Notes under the pieces: model-generated
What the model saw: the letters and a program-made list of their open reading frames with translations, nothing else
What the model was told of the DNA's origin: nothing
The model's database searches: none
In this document: piece by piece, positions 36,352 to 45,260 of the stretch
Numbering within the stretch: position 1 is the stretch's first letter
Layout: each line of letters starts with the position of its first letter
NCBI GenBank assembly: GCA_017417215.1
Contig: JAFPZP010000026.1
Span: 1 to 61,675 of the forward strand
Length of the DNA stretch: 61,675 nt
Source: Candidatus Rifleibacteriota bacterium
GTDB taxonomy: Bacteria > Muiribacteriota > Ozemobacteria > Ozemobacterales > Ozemobacteraceae
Direction of reading: 5' to 3'
Position numbers and translations under genes: made by a program

Positions 36352-37764
36352 ATGATATCTAAAATACTAATTGCTAATCGTGGCGAAATTGCTGTCAGAA
36401 TAATAAGAACATGCAAAAGCCTTGATATAAGAACAGTTGCTATTTATTCAGAAGCCGATAAAGATTCTTTACATGTTAAAATGGCTGATGAAGCTTATTG
36501 TATTGGTCCTGCCAGACCGGATTTGTCTTATCTAAACATGGAAGCAATACTTACTGTTGCTCAAATGACCGAATGTGATGCAATTCATCCTGGTTACGGT
36601 TTTTTGTCTGAAAACCCAGAATTTGCAGAAAAAACTGAGCAGTTTGGCTGTGTTTTTATAGGACCCAACTACAAAGCTATTCGTTTGCTAGGGCAGAAAT
36701 CTGTCGCTAGAGATATTATGAAAAAAGCTGGTATTCCTGTTATGCCTGGTTCTGATTCTTGTATTTCTTCACCAGAAGAAGGAGCAAAAATCGCAGCAGA
36801 AATAGGCTATCCAGTGCTGATTAAAGCAACATCTGGCGGTGGTGGAAAAGGTATGAGACTGGTTGAAAAGCCAGAAGATTTTATAAAACTTTGCCAAACC
36901 GCACAGGCAGAAGCTGCCAGTGCTTTTGGCGATGACAGAGTTTATGTAGAAAAATATATGCTGAATCCTAGACACATTGAAGTTCAGATTGTTGCTGACC
37001 AATGGGGCAGGGTTTTTGCATTAGGCGTTAGAGAATGCTCTATTCAAAGACGTCATCAAAAACTATTGGAAGAATCTTCTTCTGTAGCACTAACTCCTGA
37101 ACTTCGCAAAAAGATAGCTGAAACAGCTCTTAAAGTTGTTAGAACTATTAATAATGGTAAAGATGGTGTAATTTATCATAATCTTGGAACTGTTGAATTC
37201 TTGCTTGATGAAGATGGACATTTCTTCTTCATGGAAATGAACACCAGACTTCAAGTTGAACACCCTGTTACCGAAATGACCTGCGGTGGCTATGATTTGG
37301 TAGCTTTGCAGATAGCTGATGCTATGAAAGAAGAACCACTTCCACTTGAAAACGAAATATTAGATAATCATGGCTGGGCTATAGAATGTCGCATTAATGC
37401 TGAAGATCCAACTTCTGCTTTTGTTCCATCACCAGGAACTATTGAAAAGTATGTTGCTCCAGGCGGATTAAATGTCAGACTAGATACCGCTGTATATCAG
37501 GGTTATAAGATTCCTTCCTGCTATGACACAATGATAGGTAAGTTGATAGTTTGGGGCAATAATCGTGATGAAGCTATTTCTAGAATGTTAGTTGCTCTTG
37601 ATGAATTTGAAATAGAAGGGGTTGCGAATACTATCAGCTTCCACAAATATATTTTGAATAACAGAGATTTTTACAACGGACGTTTTTCAACAGCTTTTGT
37701 AGAAAAGCACTACGATGACTATATGAATAAAATCAAACTTAGTCAAAAACAAAAGAAAGACTGA
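36352..37764 (+). CDS. accC: Acetyl-CoA carboxylase biotin carboxylase subunit
   Basis: 470 residues, full family length. ATP-grasp features are intact: glycine loop GGGGKGM (near 164), RHIEVQI (near 205), EECSIQRR-equivalent RECSIQRRHQKLLEES (near 227), EMNTRLQVEHPVTE (near 285) and the C-terminal biotin-carboxylase domain. The enzyme carboxylates biotin on the carrier protein with ATP and bicarbonate. It belongs to a block with accB-like, xseA, xseB and ispA. An intact AccC beside a carrier lacking the biotinyl Lys is unusual; a functional carrier must be coded elsewhere. Confidence 0.95.
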   Translation: MISKILIANRGEIAVRIIRTCKSLDIRTVAIYSEADKDSLHVKMADEAYCIGPARPDLSYLNMEAILTVAQMTECDAIHPGYGFLSENPEFAEKTEQFGCVFIGPNYKAIRLLGQKSVARDIMKKAGIPVMPGSDSCISSPEEGAKIAAEIGYPVLIKATSGGGGKGMRLVEKPEDFIKLCQTAQAEAASAFGDDRVYVEKYMLNPRHIEVQIVADQWGRVFALGVRECSIQRRHQKLLEESSSVALTPELRKKIAETALKVVRTINNGKDGVIYHNLGTVEFLLDEDGHFFFMEMNTRLQVEHPVTEMTCGGYDLVALQIADAMKEEPLPLENEILDNHGWAIECRINAEDPTSAFVPSPGTIEKYVAPGGLNVRLDTAVYQGYKIPSCYDTMIGKLIVWGNNRDEAISRMLVALDEFEIEGVANTISFHKYILNNRDFYNGRFSTAFVEKHYDDYMNKIKLSQKQKKD

Positions 37765-37770
37765 TTAATA

Positions 37771-39018
37771 ATGAGTCTGCTAAAACCTGCGGTTCCTTAC
37801 CCTGTAAAAGTTTTGTCGGTAGAGGCACTGACAAAGCATATAAAAGAAGTTGTAGAAAATGATACTCTTTTATCTTCTGTATGGGTTCAAGGGGAAATAT
37901 CTAATCTGGTTAAAGCAGCTTCAGGGCATTGCTATTTTACCTTAAAAGATGATAAAGCTGTTCTGAAAGCATGCCTTTGGGCAGGAAACCGAAGGTATAT
38001 TTCTACCGATTTTAAAAATGGCGATTTGGTAATGGTCTATGGCAGCATATCATTATATGCTCCAAGAGGCGAATATCAGATTGTCGTTACAGATTTAAGA
38101 CCGGCTGGTATAGGAGCTTTATATGAAGCTTACGAAAAACTGAAGAATAAGCTTCAAGCAGAAGGTCTATTTGATTCAGAAAGAAAGCTTCCTCTTCCCT
38201 TCTTGCCAAAAGGGGTAGGTGTAGTAACTTCCTCGACTGGTGCAGTAATTAAAGATATATTCAGGGTAATAAGACGACGTTTTAAAAATATGCCTATTTA
38301 TCTTGTTCCCGTAAAGGTTCAAGGTGAAGGAGCTGCCCAGGAAATCGTTACTGGTATAAAGCGCCTTAATGCTGATTCCAGAGTTGATGTAATAATAATA
38401 GCCAGAGGTGGGGGAAGTTTAGAAGATTTATGGGCTTTTAACGAAGAACCAGTTGCCAGAGCTATTAGTGACTCGAGAAAACCTATTATTTCTGCTGTCG
38501 GTCATGAAACAGATACCACTATTGCCGATCTTGTTGCCGATAAACGTGCTGCAACGCCTTCGGTAGCAGGTGAATTGGTAGTTCCAGTAAAAGAGGATTT
38601 AGAAGAATTAATCAGGCAGAAAACTATGCGCTTGAGCCGTATGATGAAGAGTATTTTTACAATACAGAAGCAAAGATACGATAACTGTGCACAGTGTAGG
38701 TTTCTCGTGAAACCTTCTTTGCTTGTAGCTGAACGCAGAAATAATATTATGAATCTTTCTCGGGAATTGGATACTGGCTTTAAAACTTTTATAGATAATA
38801 TAAAACACCGTTTTGAATTATTGAATGCCAGGTTTATGGTCTTAGACCCCAAATCACTTCTTAGACGTGGTTACATAATGGCTACAGATGAAAAGGGTAA
38901 GGTAATTACCTCTGTTAAGAAGTTAAAAAAAGGTTTGGGTTTAAAACTTGGTTTTTCAGATGGTTATGCAGGTGTAACCGTTGATGAGGTTGTAAAACTA
39001 TCAGAAGGAGATAAATAA
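37771..39018 (+). CDS. xseA: Exodeoxyribonuclease VII large subunit
   Basis: 415 residues. N-terminal OB-fold (VWVQGEISNLVKAASGHCYF, near residue 38), then the catalytic domain with ARGGGSLEDLWAFNEE (near 211) and VGHETDTTIADLVADKRA (near 240), both characteristic of XseA. The enzyme degrades single-stranded DNA with XseB. Six bases after accC and two before xseB. A GGTTTCTCGTGAAACC palindrome within the gene at 38699-38714 resembles a parS site with mismatches. Confidence 0.93.
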   Translation: MSLLKPAVPYPVKVLSVEALTKHIKEVVENDTLLSSVWVQGEISNLVKAASGHCYFTLKDDKAVLKACLWAGNRRYISTDFKNGDLVMVYGSISLYAPRGEYQIVVTDLRPAGIGALYEAYEKLKNKLQAEGLFDSERKLPLPFLPKGVGVVTSSTGAVIKDIFRVIRRRFKNMPIYLVPVKVQGEGAAQEIVTGIKRLNADSRVDVIIIARGGGSLEDLWAFNEEPVARAISDSRKPIISAVGHETDTTIADLVADKRAATPSVAGELVVPVKEDLEELIRQKTMRLSRMMKSIFTIQKQRYDNCAQCRFLVKPSLLVAERRNNIMNLSRELDTGFKTFIDNIKHRFELLNARFMVLDPKSLLRRGYIMATDEKGKVITSVKKLKKGLGLKLGFSDGYAGVTVDEVVKLSEGDK

Positions 39019-39019
39019 G

Positions 39020-39310
39020 ATGCCGCAGTATACAGCGAAAGAAGTTGCTAAGATAGTAGCAATGAGTAAAGAAGATATAGAAAAGCTTGATTATGAGACT
39101 GCTATGTCTAAGCTAGAAATAGTTGTAGACGCTTTAGAACAGGAAGGCACTTCTTTAGAATATGGATTGCAACTATATGCTGTTGGAACTCTCTTGTCTA
39201 AAAAATGCAGCGCGGCTTTAGATGCGGCAGAAGAAAAAATGCTTCAACTCTTAGGAACTATTCAGAATCCTTCCGAACAGCCTTTCGACCCTGAAAAAGA
39301 AGGAAGATAA
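39020..39310 (+). CDS. xseB: Exodeoxyribonuclease VII small subunit
   Basis: 96 residues. The central part (DYETAMSKLEIVVDALEQEG, then YGLQLYAVGTLLSKKCSAAL) is the XseB helical-hairpin signature; XseB is normally 70-90 residues, so the N-terminal 20 residues are an extension. It binds XseA. Two bases after xseA, two before ispA. Confidence 0.9.
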   Translation: MPQYTAKEVAKIVAMSKEDIEKLDYETAMSKLEIVVDALEQEGTSLEYGLQLYAVGTLLSKKCSAALDAAEEKMLQLLGTIQNPSEQPFDPEKEGR

Positions 39311-39312
39311 AT

Positions 39313-40221
39313 ATGGAACAGGAAAAAATCAATCTGTTTTTATCTAAACTAGCTGGTATTGCTGATAATGTGAATCATTATCTTGATAAGTGGCTACCTC
39401 AGAATGAAGAAGATTATTCTGCGAACCTTAACGAAGCAATGCGTTACTCTGTTATGGCTGGTGGAAAACGTATAAGACCAGCTTTAACTGTTTTGGTTGC
39501 TGAAGGATTAGGTTTTAAAGGGGAAGCTGTTTATAGGGCTGGTTGTGCATATGAGCTTTTTCATTCTGCCAGTCTTATTCATGATGATTTGCCCTGTATG
39601 GATGATGATGATTTAAGAAGGGGTAAACCAACTAGTCATAAGGTTTTTGGTGAAGCAACTGCTGTATTGGCAGGTGACTCTCTTATGTTGATGCCTTATG
39701 AATGGTTTGGAAAACTTGCCGAATACGGAGTTTCCTACGAAAAAATAGTGAAAATTATGAATATTGCCAATGAAGCCTTTACATATCGTGGTGTAATTGG
39801 CGGCCAAATGCTAGATTTGAAATATGAAAACAAGAAAATCGATCAGGAAACCTTGGAAAGAATACATATGGGAAAAACTGCAGCACTTCTGGGGGCTCCA
39901 ATTTTAACAGGTGCTGTTTTAGCTGATGCAAATGAAGAAGAATTAGATTGTTTAAAGATTTATTCGAAAAAAATAGGTCTTTTGTTTCAAATCATTGATG
40001 ATATTCTAGATATAGAAAGCGATGCAGCAACTTTAGGGAAGAATATTGGCAGAGATGTCGCTCTTGGTAAGTCTACTTATCCTGCTTTATTGGGTTTGGA
40101 AGGCGCTAAGGATTATGCAAAGAAAACTTATGAGGAAGCTATTTCTGCAATAAAACCTTTAAGCGAACGTCTTTCAGATTTGGAATCTTTAGCTTTATAT
40201 CTGCTTAAAAGAAAATCATAA
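39313..40221 (+). CDS. ispA: Polyprenyl diphosphate synthase (farnesyl/geranylgeranyl type)
   Basis: 302 residues. First aspartate-rich motif DDLPCMDDDDLRRGKPTSH (near 90) and second DDILDIESD (near 230) bind the magnesium-diphosphate. Residues before the first motif (YELFHSASLIH) match short-chain IspA-type enzymes. It condenses IPP with allylic diphosphates, giving C15-C20 chains for polyprenyl lipids. In the usual xseA-xseB-ispA order. Ends 4 bases before a strong terminator. Confidence 0.93.
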   Translation: MEQEKINLFLSKLAGIADNVNHYLDKWLPQNEEDYSANLNEAMRYSVMAGGKRIRPALTVLVAEGLGFKGEAVYRAGCAYELFHSASLIHDDLPCMDDDDLRRGKPTSHKVFGEATAVLAGDSLMLMPYEWFGKLAEYGVSYEKIVKIMNIANEAFTYRGVIGGQMLDLKYENKKIDQETLERIHMGKTAALLGAPILTGAVLADANEEELDCLKIYSKKIGLLFQIIDDILDIESDAATLGKNIGRDVALGKSTYPALLGLEGAKDYAKKTYEEAISAIKPLSERLSDLESLALYLLKRKS

Positions 40222-40224
40222 AAT

Positions 40225-40261
40225 AAAAAAGCTGTCTAAATGCTATTTAGACAGCTTTTTT
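40225..40261. terminator. Terminator after ispA
   Basis: GCTGTCTAAA (40231-40240) pairs with TTTAGACAGC (40246-40255); six As before and six Ts after, so it works for both convergent genes. Confidence 0.9.
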
Positions 40262-40272
40262 ATTTCAATTAT

Positions 40273-41775
40273 TTACTTGTAATCTTTGGCAATTGATGGG
40301 TTATTTATTGCTTTATATGCGTGTTTTGCTAAAGCAAGCAATTCATTTTGTCCAGGTCTGACTCTGACTGGTGCTATCCACGAAACTCTTTCTTTTACCC
40401 AATCAACTACATATTTATTATGAGCTATTCCGCCAGTTAGAATAATAGCATCTACTTTGCCTTTCAATGCTGCTGCCATAGCTCCTATCCATTTGGAAAT
40501 CTGATATGCCATCGCTTCAAGAATGAGTCTTGCTTTTTCATCACCAGCTTCTATTCTTTTGCTGATTTCCCGGCAATCGCCTGTTCCTAGATGTTCCATA
40601 AGACCGCCGTCTTGATTCAGGCGCTTCCTAAGAGTTTTATAATCGTATTTCCCAGAAAAACAAAGCTTCATTAAACCTTGCAATGGTAAACTACCAGCAC
40701 GAGCAGGGGTCATTGGACCTTCATCGTTAGTATTGTTGCCGTCTATCATTTTGCCTTTTTCCAGTGGGCAGATGGTGAAACCACCACCAAGATGTGCTAC
40801 AACATAGTTTACTTTATCTATGGTTGTACCGTCTGCTTCAGCAACTTCTTCAGCAACAGATTTTACATTCAAATGGTGATTTAATGAAATTCTTGGGCAA
40901 TCTGGGCAACCGCTGATTTTAGCTAAGTCAATGTATTCGTCACAGGATACCGGGTCAGCAATAAATGCAGGCATACCAGTTGAAGCAGAAATCTTATAGG
41001 CTATAAGACCACCTAAAAGAGAAGCATGATCTGTAGCCATTCCATTAACCAAATCATCTAAGAGTTGTTTGTTGACTTTATAGATTCCGCCAACCATCGG
41101 TTTAATAGGACCACCACGACCTATTGCGGCACTGAAATCCTGAGATTTGTAACCGGCTTTTTTTAAAACTTCTACGACAGAGTTGTATCTTAAATCGAGT
41201 TGATCAATACTGGATTTGAAGTCTTTTAAATCTTCTTTTGTATAAGTGATTTCTTCTTCGTATTGTATTTCCAAACCTTTGAAAACAGCAATTTTAGTTG
41301 TCAGAGAACCAGGGTTGATAACTAGAATAAATGGTTCATTGGCACTGTTATTTTGTTCTTTCTTAATTAATAGTTGCCATGGAATATTATTGCTGGCAAT
41401 TCTGTCTGCTGGGCAAATATCTGTTAATGGAAGCTGTGCCGGAGAAAACCAACCTGTTTCGGGGTTATTATCTATTTTAAGAGCATTGTCGCTAATAGGA
41501 TTATTAAAGGAACAACTAACAAAGTGAAGTCTGATTGTTTTATCTGGGTATGAATGTTCTAGAATTAAAATTGTTTTATTAGGAATAACGTCTATATCTA
41601 GTTCTTCTTTTAATTCTCTTTGTACAGCGGCTTCTGCAGTTTCATCTTTTTCTAGCTTTCCACCAGGAAATTCCCATAGCTTATCTAAATAGCCGCCATG
41701 TCGGCGAGCCATCAGGACATTGCCTTTGTAAATCAGCACTGCTGCTGCAACATTTATAGGTTGATCTGCTTTCAT
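40273..41775 (-). CDS. NUDIX hydrolase-butyrate kinase fusion protein
   Basis: 500 residues in one open frame. Residues 6-135 are a MutT-type NUDIX domain: EFPGGK, then the box GxxxxxExxxxxxxRELKEEL (39-61), with Asp in place of the Gly after EE-L. Residues 147-500 are a full-length butyrate kinase (ASKHA fold): ILVINPGSLTTKIAVF at the start, GRGGPIKPMVGG, HLGGGFTIC, and ILTGGIAHNKYVV near the end. The linker is short (about 136-146). NUDIX enzymes remove oxidised dNTPs or other nucleoside diphosphate compounds; butyrate kinase makes ATP from butyryl phosphate. I know of no standard fusion of the two. It lies 18 bases after rlmI and shows no frame break. Confidence 0.88.
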   Translation of the reverse strand: MKADQPINVAAAVLIYKGNVLMARRHGGYLDKLWEFPGGKLEKDETAEAAVQRELKEELDIDVIPNKTILILEHSYPDKTIRLHFVSCSFNNPISDNALKIDNNPETGWFSPAQLPLTDICPADRIASNNIPWQLLIKKEQNNSANEPFILVINPGSLTTKIAVFKGLEIQYEEEITYTKEDLKDFKSSIDQLDLRYNSVVEVLKKAGYKSQDFSAAIGRGGPIKPMVGGIYKVNKQLLDDLVNGMATDHASLLGGLIAYKISASTGMPAFIADPVSCDEYIDLAKISGCPDCPRISLNHHLNVKSVAEEVAEADGTTIDKVNYVVAHLGGGFTICPLEKGKMIDGNNTNDEGPMTPARAGSLPLQGLMKLCFSGKYDYKTLRKRLNQDGGLMEHLGTGDCREISKRIEAGDEKARLILEAMAYQISKWIGAMAAALKGKVDAIILTGGIAHNKYVVDWVKERVSWIAPVRVRPGQNELLALAKHAYKAINNPSIAKDYK

Positions 41776-41793
41776 TTGTTGTTTATTCCTTTC

Positions 41794-42972
41794 TTAGTAA
41801 ATACGAAGAAGAATACCTTTTAAATAGGGACCTTCGCTGTGAGCAAGTGCTGTCGGGTGGTCGAAAGTATGGAATGTTTCTTTAACTATAACAGCACGTC
41901 GACCGCTAGCAGTTATGCCATCTTTAACAGCATTTAAAAAGTCTTGGCGTGAAACCTGACTAGTGCATGAAGCAGTATAGAGGAAACCTCCTTCTTTAAC
42001 AGCTTTTACACCGGCTAGATTTAGTTTTTTATATGCTCTAATTGCTTTATCATGGTCTTTGCGGTTTTTTGCCATTGATGGTGGGTCTAGGACTACTATA
42101 TCAAAGCTTTTTTCTTTGCATTTAGCAAGATAATCATACATATCAGAAACTACAAGCTTGTGATTGTTATTAAAATAGCCATTCAAGCGAAGATTAGCTT
42201 CAGCTTCTTCTAAGGCTGGTTTTGCAATATCAACCGTAACGGAATTTCGGCAACCACCAGCAATTGCGGCAACGGTAAAGGCTCCCGTATAACCGCAAAC
42301 ATTCAAAAGGCTTTTCCCTTTAGAAATACTGCGAATAAGATGACGATTTTCACGCTGGTCTAAAAAGAAACCTGTTTTTTGACCGTTAACCAAGTCGGTT
42401 GTGAATTTCAAGCCATTTTCTTTAAACTCTATTTTTTCAGGAAGATTTTTGCCGAAAACAAGCTTTGCAGAATTAGTTTTGGCCAATCTGATTTCATTTC
42501 GCTGATATATCCATTTAACGTTTTGAAGGGAGTCTCTAAGAGCTTTAATTATGCAGTCTATATATGGAAGTAAGCCCAATGAATAGATTTGAAGAGAAAT
42601 TGCACCATTGTAATAGTCTGCAATAAGACCAGGAATACCATCGCCTTCGCCATTTATTACACGATAAGCATTTGTTTTTTCTGGTTCGTTAAAAAACTCT
42701 TTTCTTAAAGTTGATGCTTGTTTTACAAGCCTGGAAATTGCTTTTTCAAAATTTTCGCCTTTATTGGTGGGAACCATGCGAACTAGAATCGTAGAATCTG
42801 TATCGATGTAGCCAGAACCAATAAAAATATCTTTGTGGGAAAAGACTTCAGCGATGTCACCTGTTTTAATATTTTCAGGTAAAGCTTTAAAGGCTTCTGC
42901 AAATGCCCATGGGTGCCCTCTTAGCAGAGTAAATTCTTTGTCTTTCTTCAAACAAAGCTTGTGTGTATTCAT
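41794..42972 (-). CDS. rlmI: 23S rRNA cytosine-5 methyltransferase RlmI-like
   Basis: 392 residues. N-terminal PUA domain (KLCLKKDKEFTLLRGHPWAF), then a class-I SAM methyltransferase: SAM loop NVCGYTGAFTVAAI, VVLDPPSMAKNRKDHDKA near residue 300 and the NGQKTGFFLDQRENR region near 200. RlmI methylates 23S rRNA C1962. The catalytic Cys near SCTSQVSRQDF is present. Upstream of the NUDIX-butyrate kinase gene. Confidence 0.88.
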   Translation of the reverse strand: MNTHKLCLKKDKEFTLLRGHPWAFAEAFKALPENIKTGDIAEVFSHKDIFIGSGYIDTDSTILVRMVPTNKGENFEKAISRLVKQASTLRKEFFNEPEKTNAYRVINGEGDGIPGLIADYYNGAISLQIYSLGLLPYIDCIIKALRDSLQNVKWIYQRNEIRLAKTNSAKLVFGKNLPEKIEFKENGLKFTTDLVNGQKTGFFLDQRENRHLIRSISKGKSLLNVCGYTGAFTVAAIAGGCRNSVTVDIAKPALEEAEANLRLNGYFNNNHKLVVSDMYDYLAKCKEKSFDIVVLDPPSMAKNRKDHDKAIRAYKKLNLAGVKAVKEGGFLYTASCTSQVSRQDFLNAVKDGITASGRRAVIVKETFHTFDHPTALAHSEGPYLKGILLRIY

Positions 42973-43004
42973 TTAGATTTATCCTTAAAAGAAGTAATAA
43001 TATT

Positions 43005-43033
43005 CTAACATTTTTTCTTAATTAATGTATAAT
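43005..43033 (+). promoter_or_regulatory. Sigma-70-like promoter before pseudopilin pair
   Basis: CTAACA (43005-43010), 17 bases, TATAAT (43028-43033), giving a leader of about 57 bases to the ATG at 43097. Confidence 0.5.
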
Positions 43034-43096
43034 TATATAGTTTAATAAAAAGATGAAATAATTATTTCGTGTTTTAATTCGTTGGAGAATATCTTC

Positions 43097-43654
43097 ATGA
43101 ATAACAAAAACAATAAAGGTTTTACTCTTATAGAATTTATTATTCTTATTGCTATTATAGGGGTTTTAGCAGCAATGGCTATGCCAAATCACTCAAGGCG
43201 TGGCAGTGCAGGTGCTCGAAGAAAAGCCTGTGCTTCAAACATAAGAGTTATTAGTGGCGCAGTAGAGATGTATAATATGGATAGTAAAGAATCAATGATT
43301 TATCTTGATTTAAACAAATTAGTAGAAGGTAAGTATTTAAAAACTATGCCATCTTCTCCTGAAACTGGCTGTAAATATTATAGCATAGGTGATATATCTC
43401 AATTAGATGATATGCATGAAGATGAAAAAGGGTTAATTTTTTGTGAGTTTCATGGTGATTTGTATAATTTCAAAATTAAACCTGGAATGACATTTAATGA
43501 TTATAAATATGAAAAAAAACGTATTAAAGAAGAAAAAGAAAGAGAAGAGTTCCAAAAGAAAGTAATGGGACAAATGATTGCACTACTTGTTGTCGGTTTA
43601 ATAATCTTTTTTATTACCTTATCCTCACCAAAGAAAAAAACAAAACGAAGTTGA
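43097..43654 (+). CDS. Pseudopilin-like protein with extra C-terminal membrane helix, copy 1
   Basis: 185 residues. Leader MNNKNNKG, mature FTLIEFIILIAIIGVLAAMA with Glu5. Instead of a soluble globular end, the chain finishes with a second hydrophobic helix (about 157-173, MIALLVVGLIIFFITLS) and basic tail KKKTKRS. Between lies a coiled charged stretch (YEKKRIKEEKEREEFQKK). The start at 43097 is decided by GGAG nine bases upstream. A paralogue follows at 43680. Two membrane helices are unusual for a pseudopilin and would keep the tail in the membrane. Confidence 0.75.
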   Translation: MNNKNNKGFTLIEFIILIAIIGVLAAMAMPNHSRRGSAGARRKACASNIRVISGAVEMYNMDSKESMIYLDLNKLVEGKYLKTMPSSPETGCKYYSIGDISQLDDMHEDEKGLIFCEFHGDLYNFKIKPGMTFNDYKYEKKRIKEEKEREEFQKKVMGQMIALLVVGLIIFFITLSSPKKKTKRS

Positions 43655-43679
43655 GTTGATTGCCAGGAGATTAGCTTTT

Positions 43680-44198
43680 ATGAGAATGCTTTATATAAAT
43701 AATAAAAAAAGAGCTTTTTCAATTATCGAACTTTTAATTGTTATTGGTATTATAGGTATACTTGCTGCAATGGCAGTACCTCCTCATCATGGCAGGAGAA
43801 GATACGATTCTTCCAAAAGTTGTTTTAGTAATATAAGAGTCTTGCAAGGGGCCTTAGAGATGTATAACATGGATCATTCGGTTATGATTCCTGAAATGAA
43901 TGAGGTTGTCATAGATATTTTAGTTAGAGAGAAATATTTAAAAGAAGCTCCTGTTGGACCTATTCCTAGAAGATGCAAGTATTACAATCAAGGGGATTTA
44001 TTAGATACTGGGGTTATATATTGTGAATATCATGGGAGCATTGATGGTTCTGTTGCTCCAGCTAAGGATTATGGAAGTGAAATGACCTACGGAGAATATC
44101 AAGAAAGGAATACTACATTTGCTGTTATATTAGGATTTTTTGGACTAGCAGCTCTTCTTACTGTTATTGCTATTCCTGCGAAAAAAAAGAAAAACTAA
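43680..44198 (+). CDS. Pseudopilin-like protein with extra C-terminal membrane helix, copy 2
   Basis: 172 residues. Leader ending KKRA, mature FSIIELLIVIGIIGILAAMA with Glu5. Shares with the upstream gene the order CxSNIRVxxGAxEMYNMD, a GCKYY/RCKYY motif and a C-terminal helix (about 146-164, FAVILGFFGLAALLTVIAI) plus KKKKN. AGGAG before the ATG supports the start. The gene lies 25 bases after the first copy. Likely partners in one assembly. Confidence 0.75.
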   Translation: MRMLYINNKKRAFSIIELLIVIGIIGILAAMAVPPHHGRRRYDSSKSCFSNIRVLQGALEMYNMDHSVMIPEMNEVVIDILVREKYLKEAPVGPIPRRCKYYNQGDLLDTGVIYCEYHGSIDGSVAPAKDYGSEMTYGEYQERNTTFAVILGFFGLAALLTVIAIPAKKKKN

Positions 44199-44202
44199 TT
44201 GT

Positions 44203-45099
44203 TTATTTTTGAGGCTTTTTTTTCTGTAGTTCTTGCAGATTGATTTCTGAAACTATAGTATTTGCCGGTTCATCATCTAGAATTGTTGCGTAGATTTTTC
44301 CGTCAAGAAGTTCCTGAATAGATTCATTTGGAGTTTTAAATCCCTTAGGTTTAATGTTTACAAATCCTTTATTCTGGTCTGTTCCATCGCCTACAACAAA
44401 AAGATTTCCTGTGGTTCCAATCTGGTAACCAATTGTTTCATTAGATAGTCTATTTAATACTTTGATTACATCTTCGGCGGTTTTGCAATTATCAAAATCT
44501 GTGTTTTTCCCATCAACTACTAACTTTTGTGAAGATTTGTAATAAGTTGTCGTAAAGTCACATATTTGTTTTCGTTCGTCAGTAACAGTGATGCCTGCCA
44601 TTCCGATATCTGCTTTCCCAGCAGCTACTTCTGAAAGAATATTATCAAATTCTATATTTCTTACTATGAGTTCTAAGCCTCTGCTGTTTGCGTAAGCATT
44701 AGCTATTTCTATGTCTATTCCATAAACTAAATCGTCGTTTTCTATAAATTCAAAGGGTTCAAAAGGGCAGTTTGTTGCAACGATAAGGTTTTTATCAGTC
44801 TTTTTTACTTCTGAGGTTGTGTATTTAACACCTGTTCTAGAAGAACTATTCCCTTTATCTGTATAAATTGAAACTATAGATTCGAAAATACCTGTGTTTT
44901 TAAGAGTATTTATATAATTATCTAAACTATCTTTTAAGGCATTGTTATTATGGGAAACAGCAAAAGCATATTCTTCATTTGTAAGTTTTATATTGATTAG
45001 TTTTAGCTTTGTTTCTTGCTTTTGTTCTTTTTCACAGCAACCTGTAAAAACAAAAAGAAATAAACAAATTATTATTAAACTTGTAAATTGTTTTTGCAT
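44203..45099 (-). CDS. SBP_bac_3-type lipoprotein, circularly permuted
   Basis: 298 residues. Lipobox FTGC (Cys21) after a short signal peptide. Residues 31-80 (INIKLTNEEYAFAVSHNN ... LKNTGIFESIVSIY) match the usual C-terminal end of amino-acid-binding proteins (LTDEEYGIAVRKGN ... LKADGTYDKIY). Residues 103-285 then give the usual N-terminal and middle part (NLIVATNCPFEPFEF, GIDIEIANAYA, ADIGMAGITVTDERK, DFTTTYYKSS, ATILDDEPAN), and the chain ends there with LQKKKPQK. The order is thus permuted. I looked for a frameshift that could restore the normal end; none of the other frames near 44213 gives the missing piece. Binds a small polar ligand, perhaps an amino acid; no permease gene is adjacent. 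Confidence 0.8.
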   Translation of the reverse strand: MQKQFTSLIIICLFLFVFTGCCEKEQKQETKLKLINIKLTNEEYAFAVSHNNNALKDSLDNYINTLKNTGIFESIVSIYTDKGNSSSRTGVKYTTSEVKKTDKNLIVATNCPFEPFEFIENDDLVYGIDIEIANAYANSRGLELIVRNIEFDNILSEVAAGKADIGMAGITVTDERKQICDFTTTYYKSSQKLVVDGKNTDFDNCKTAEDVIKVLNRLSNETIGYQIGTTGNLFVVGDGTDQNKGFVNIKPKGFKTPNESIQELLDGKIYATILDDEPANTIVSEINLQELQKKKPQK

Positions 45100-45194
45100 T
45101 GTTAACTGCCTAGTAAGTTTTATGAAAATTATAAAACACTTTATTGTTTTTGTCACTTGTTTACTTCGGTAATATCTACAATATAAATAAGTCT

Positions 45195-45239
45195 AAAAAA
45201 ATAATCTCTCTCAGTAAATTAGTGCTGAGAGAGATTATT
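45195..45239 (-). terminator. Terminator after the 20-TPR gene
   Basis: AATAATCTCTCTCAG (45200-45214) pairs with CTGAGAGAGATTATT (45225-45239); on the minus strand the stem is followed by a run of about seven Ts. Confidence 0.88.
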
Positions 45240-45260
45240 CTTCTATATGGCTATATTTAG

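Noticed and set aside
44203..44230. A run of eight Ts near the end of the solute-binding gene, possible frameshift that removed a normal C-terminus
   Set aside because: Shifted frames reach stops within a few codons and do not encode the missing lobe, which instead stands at the N-terminus.
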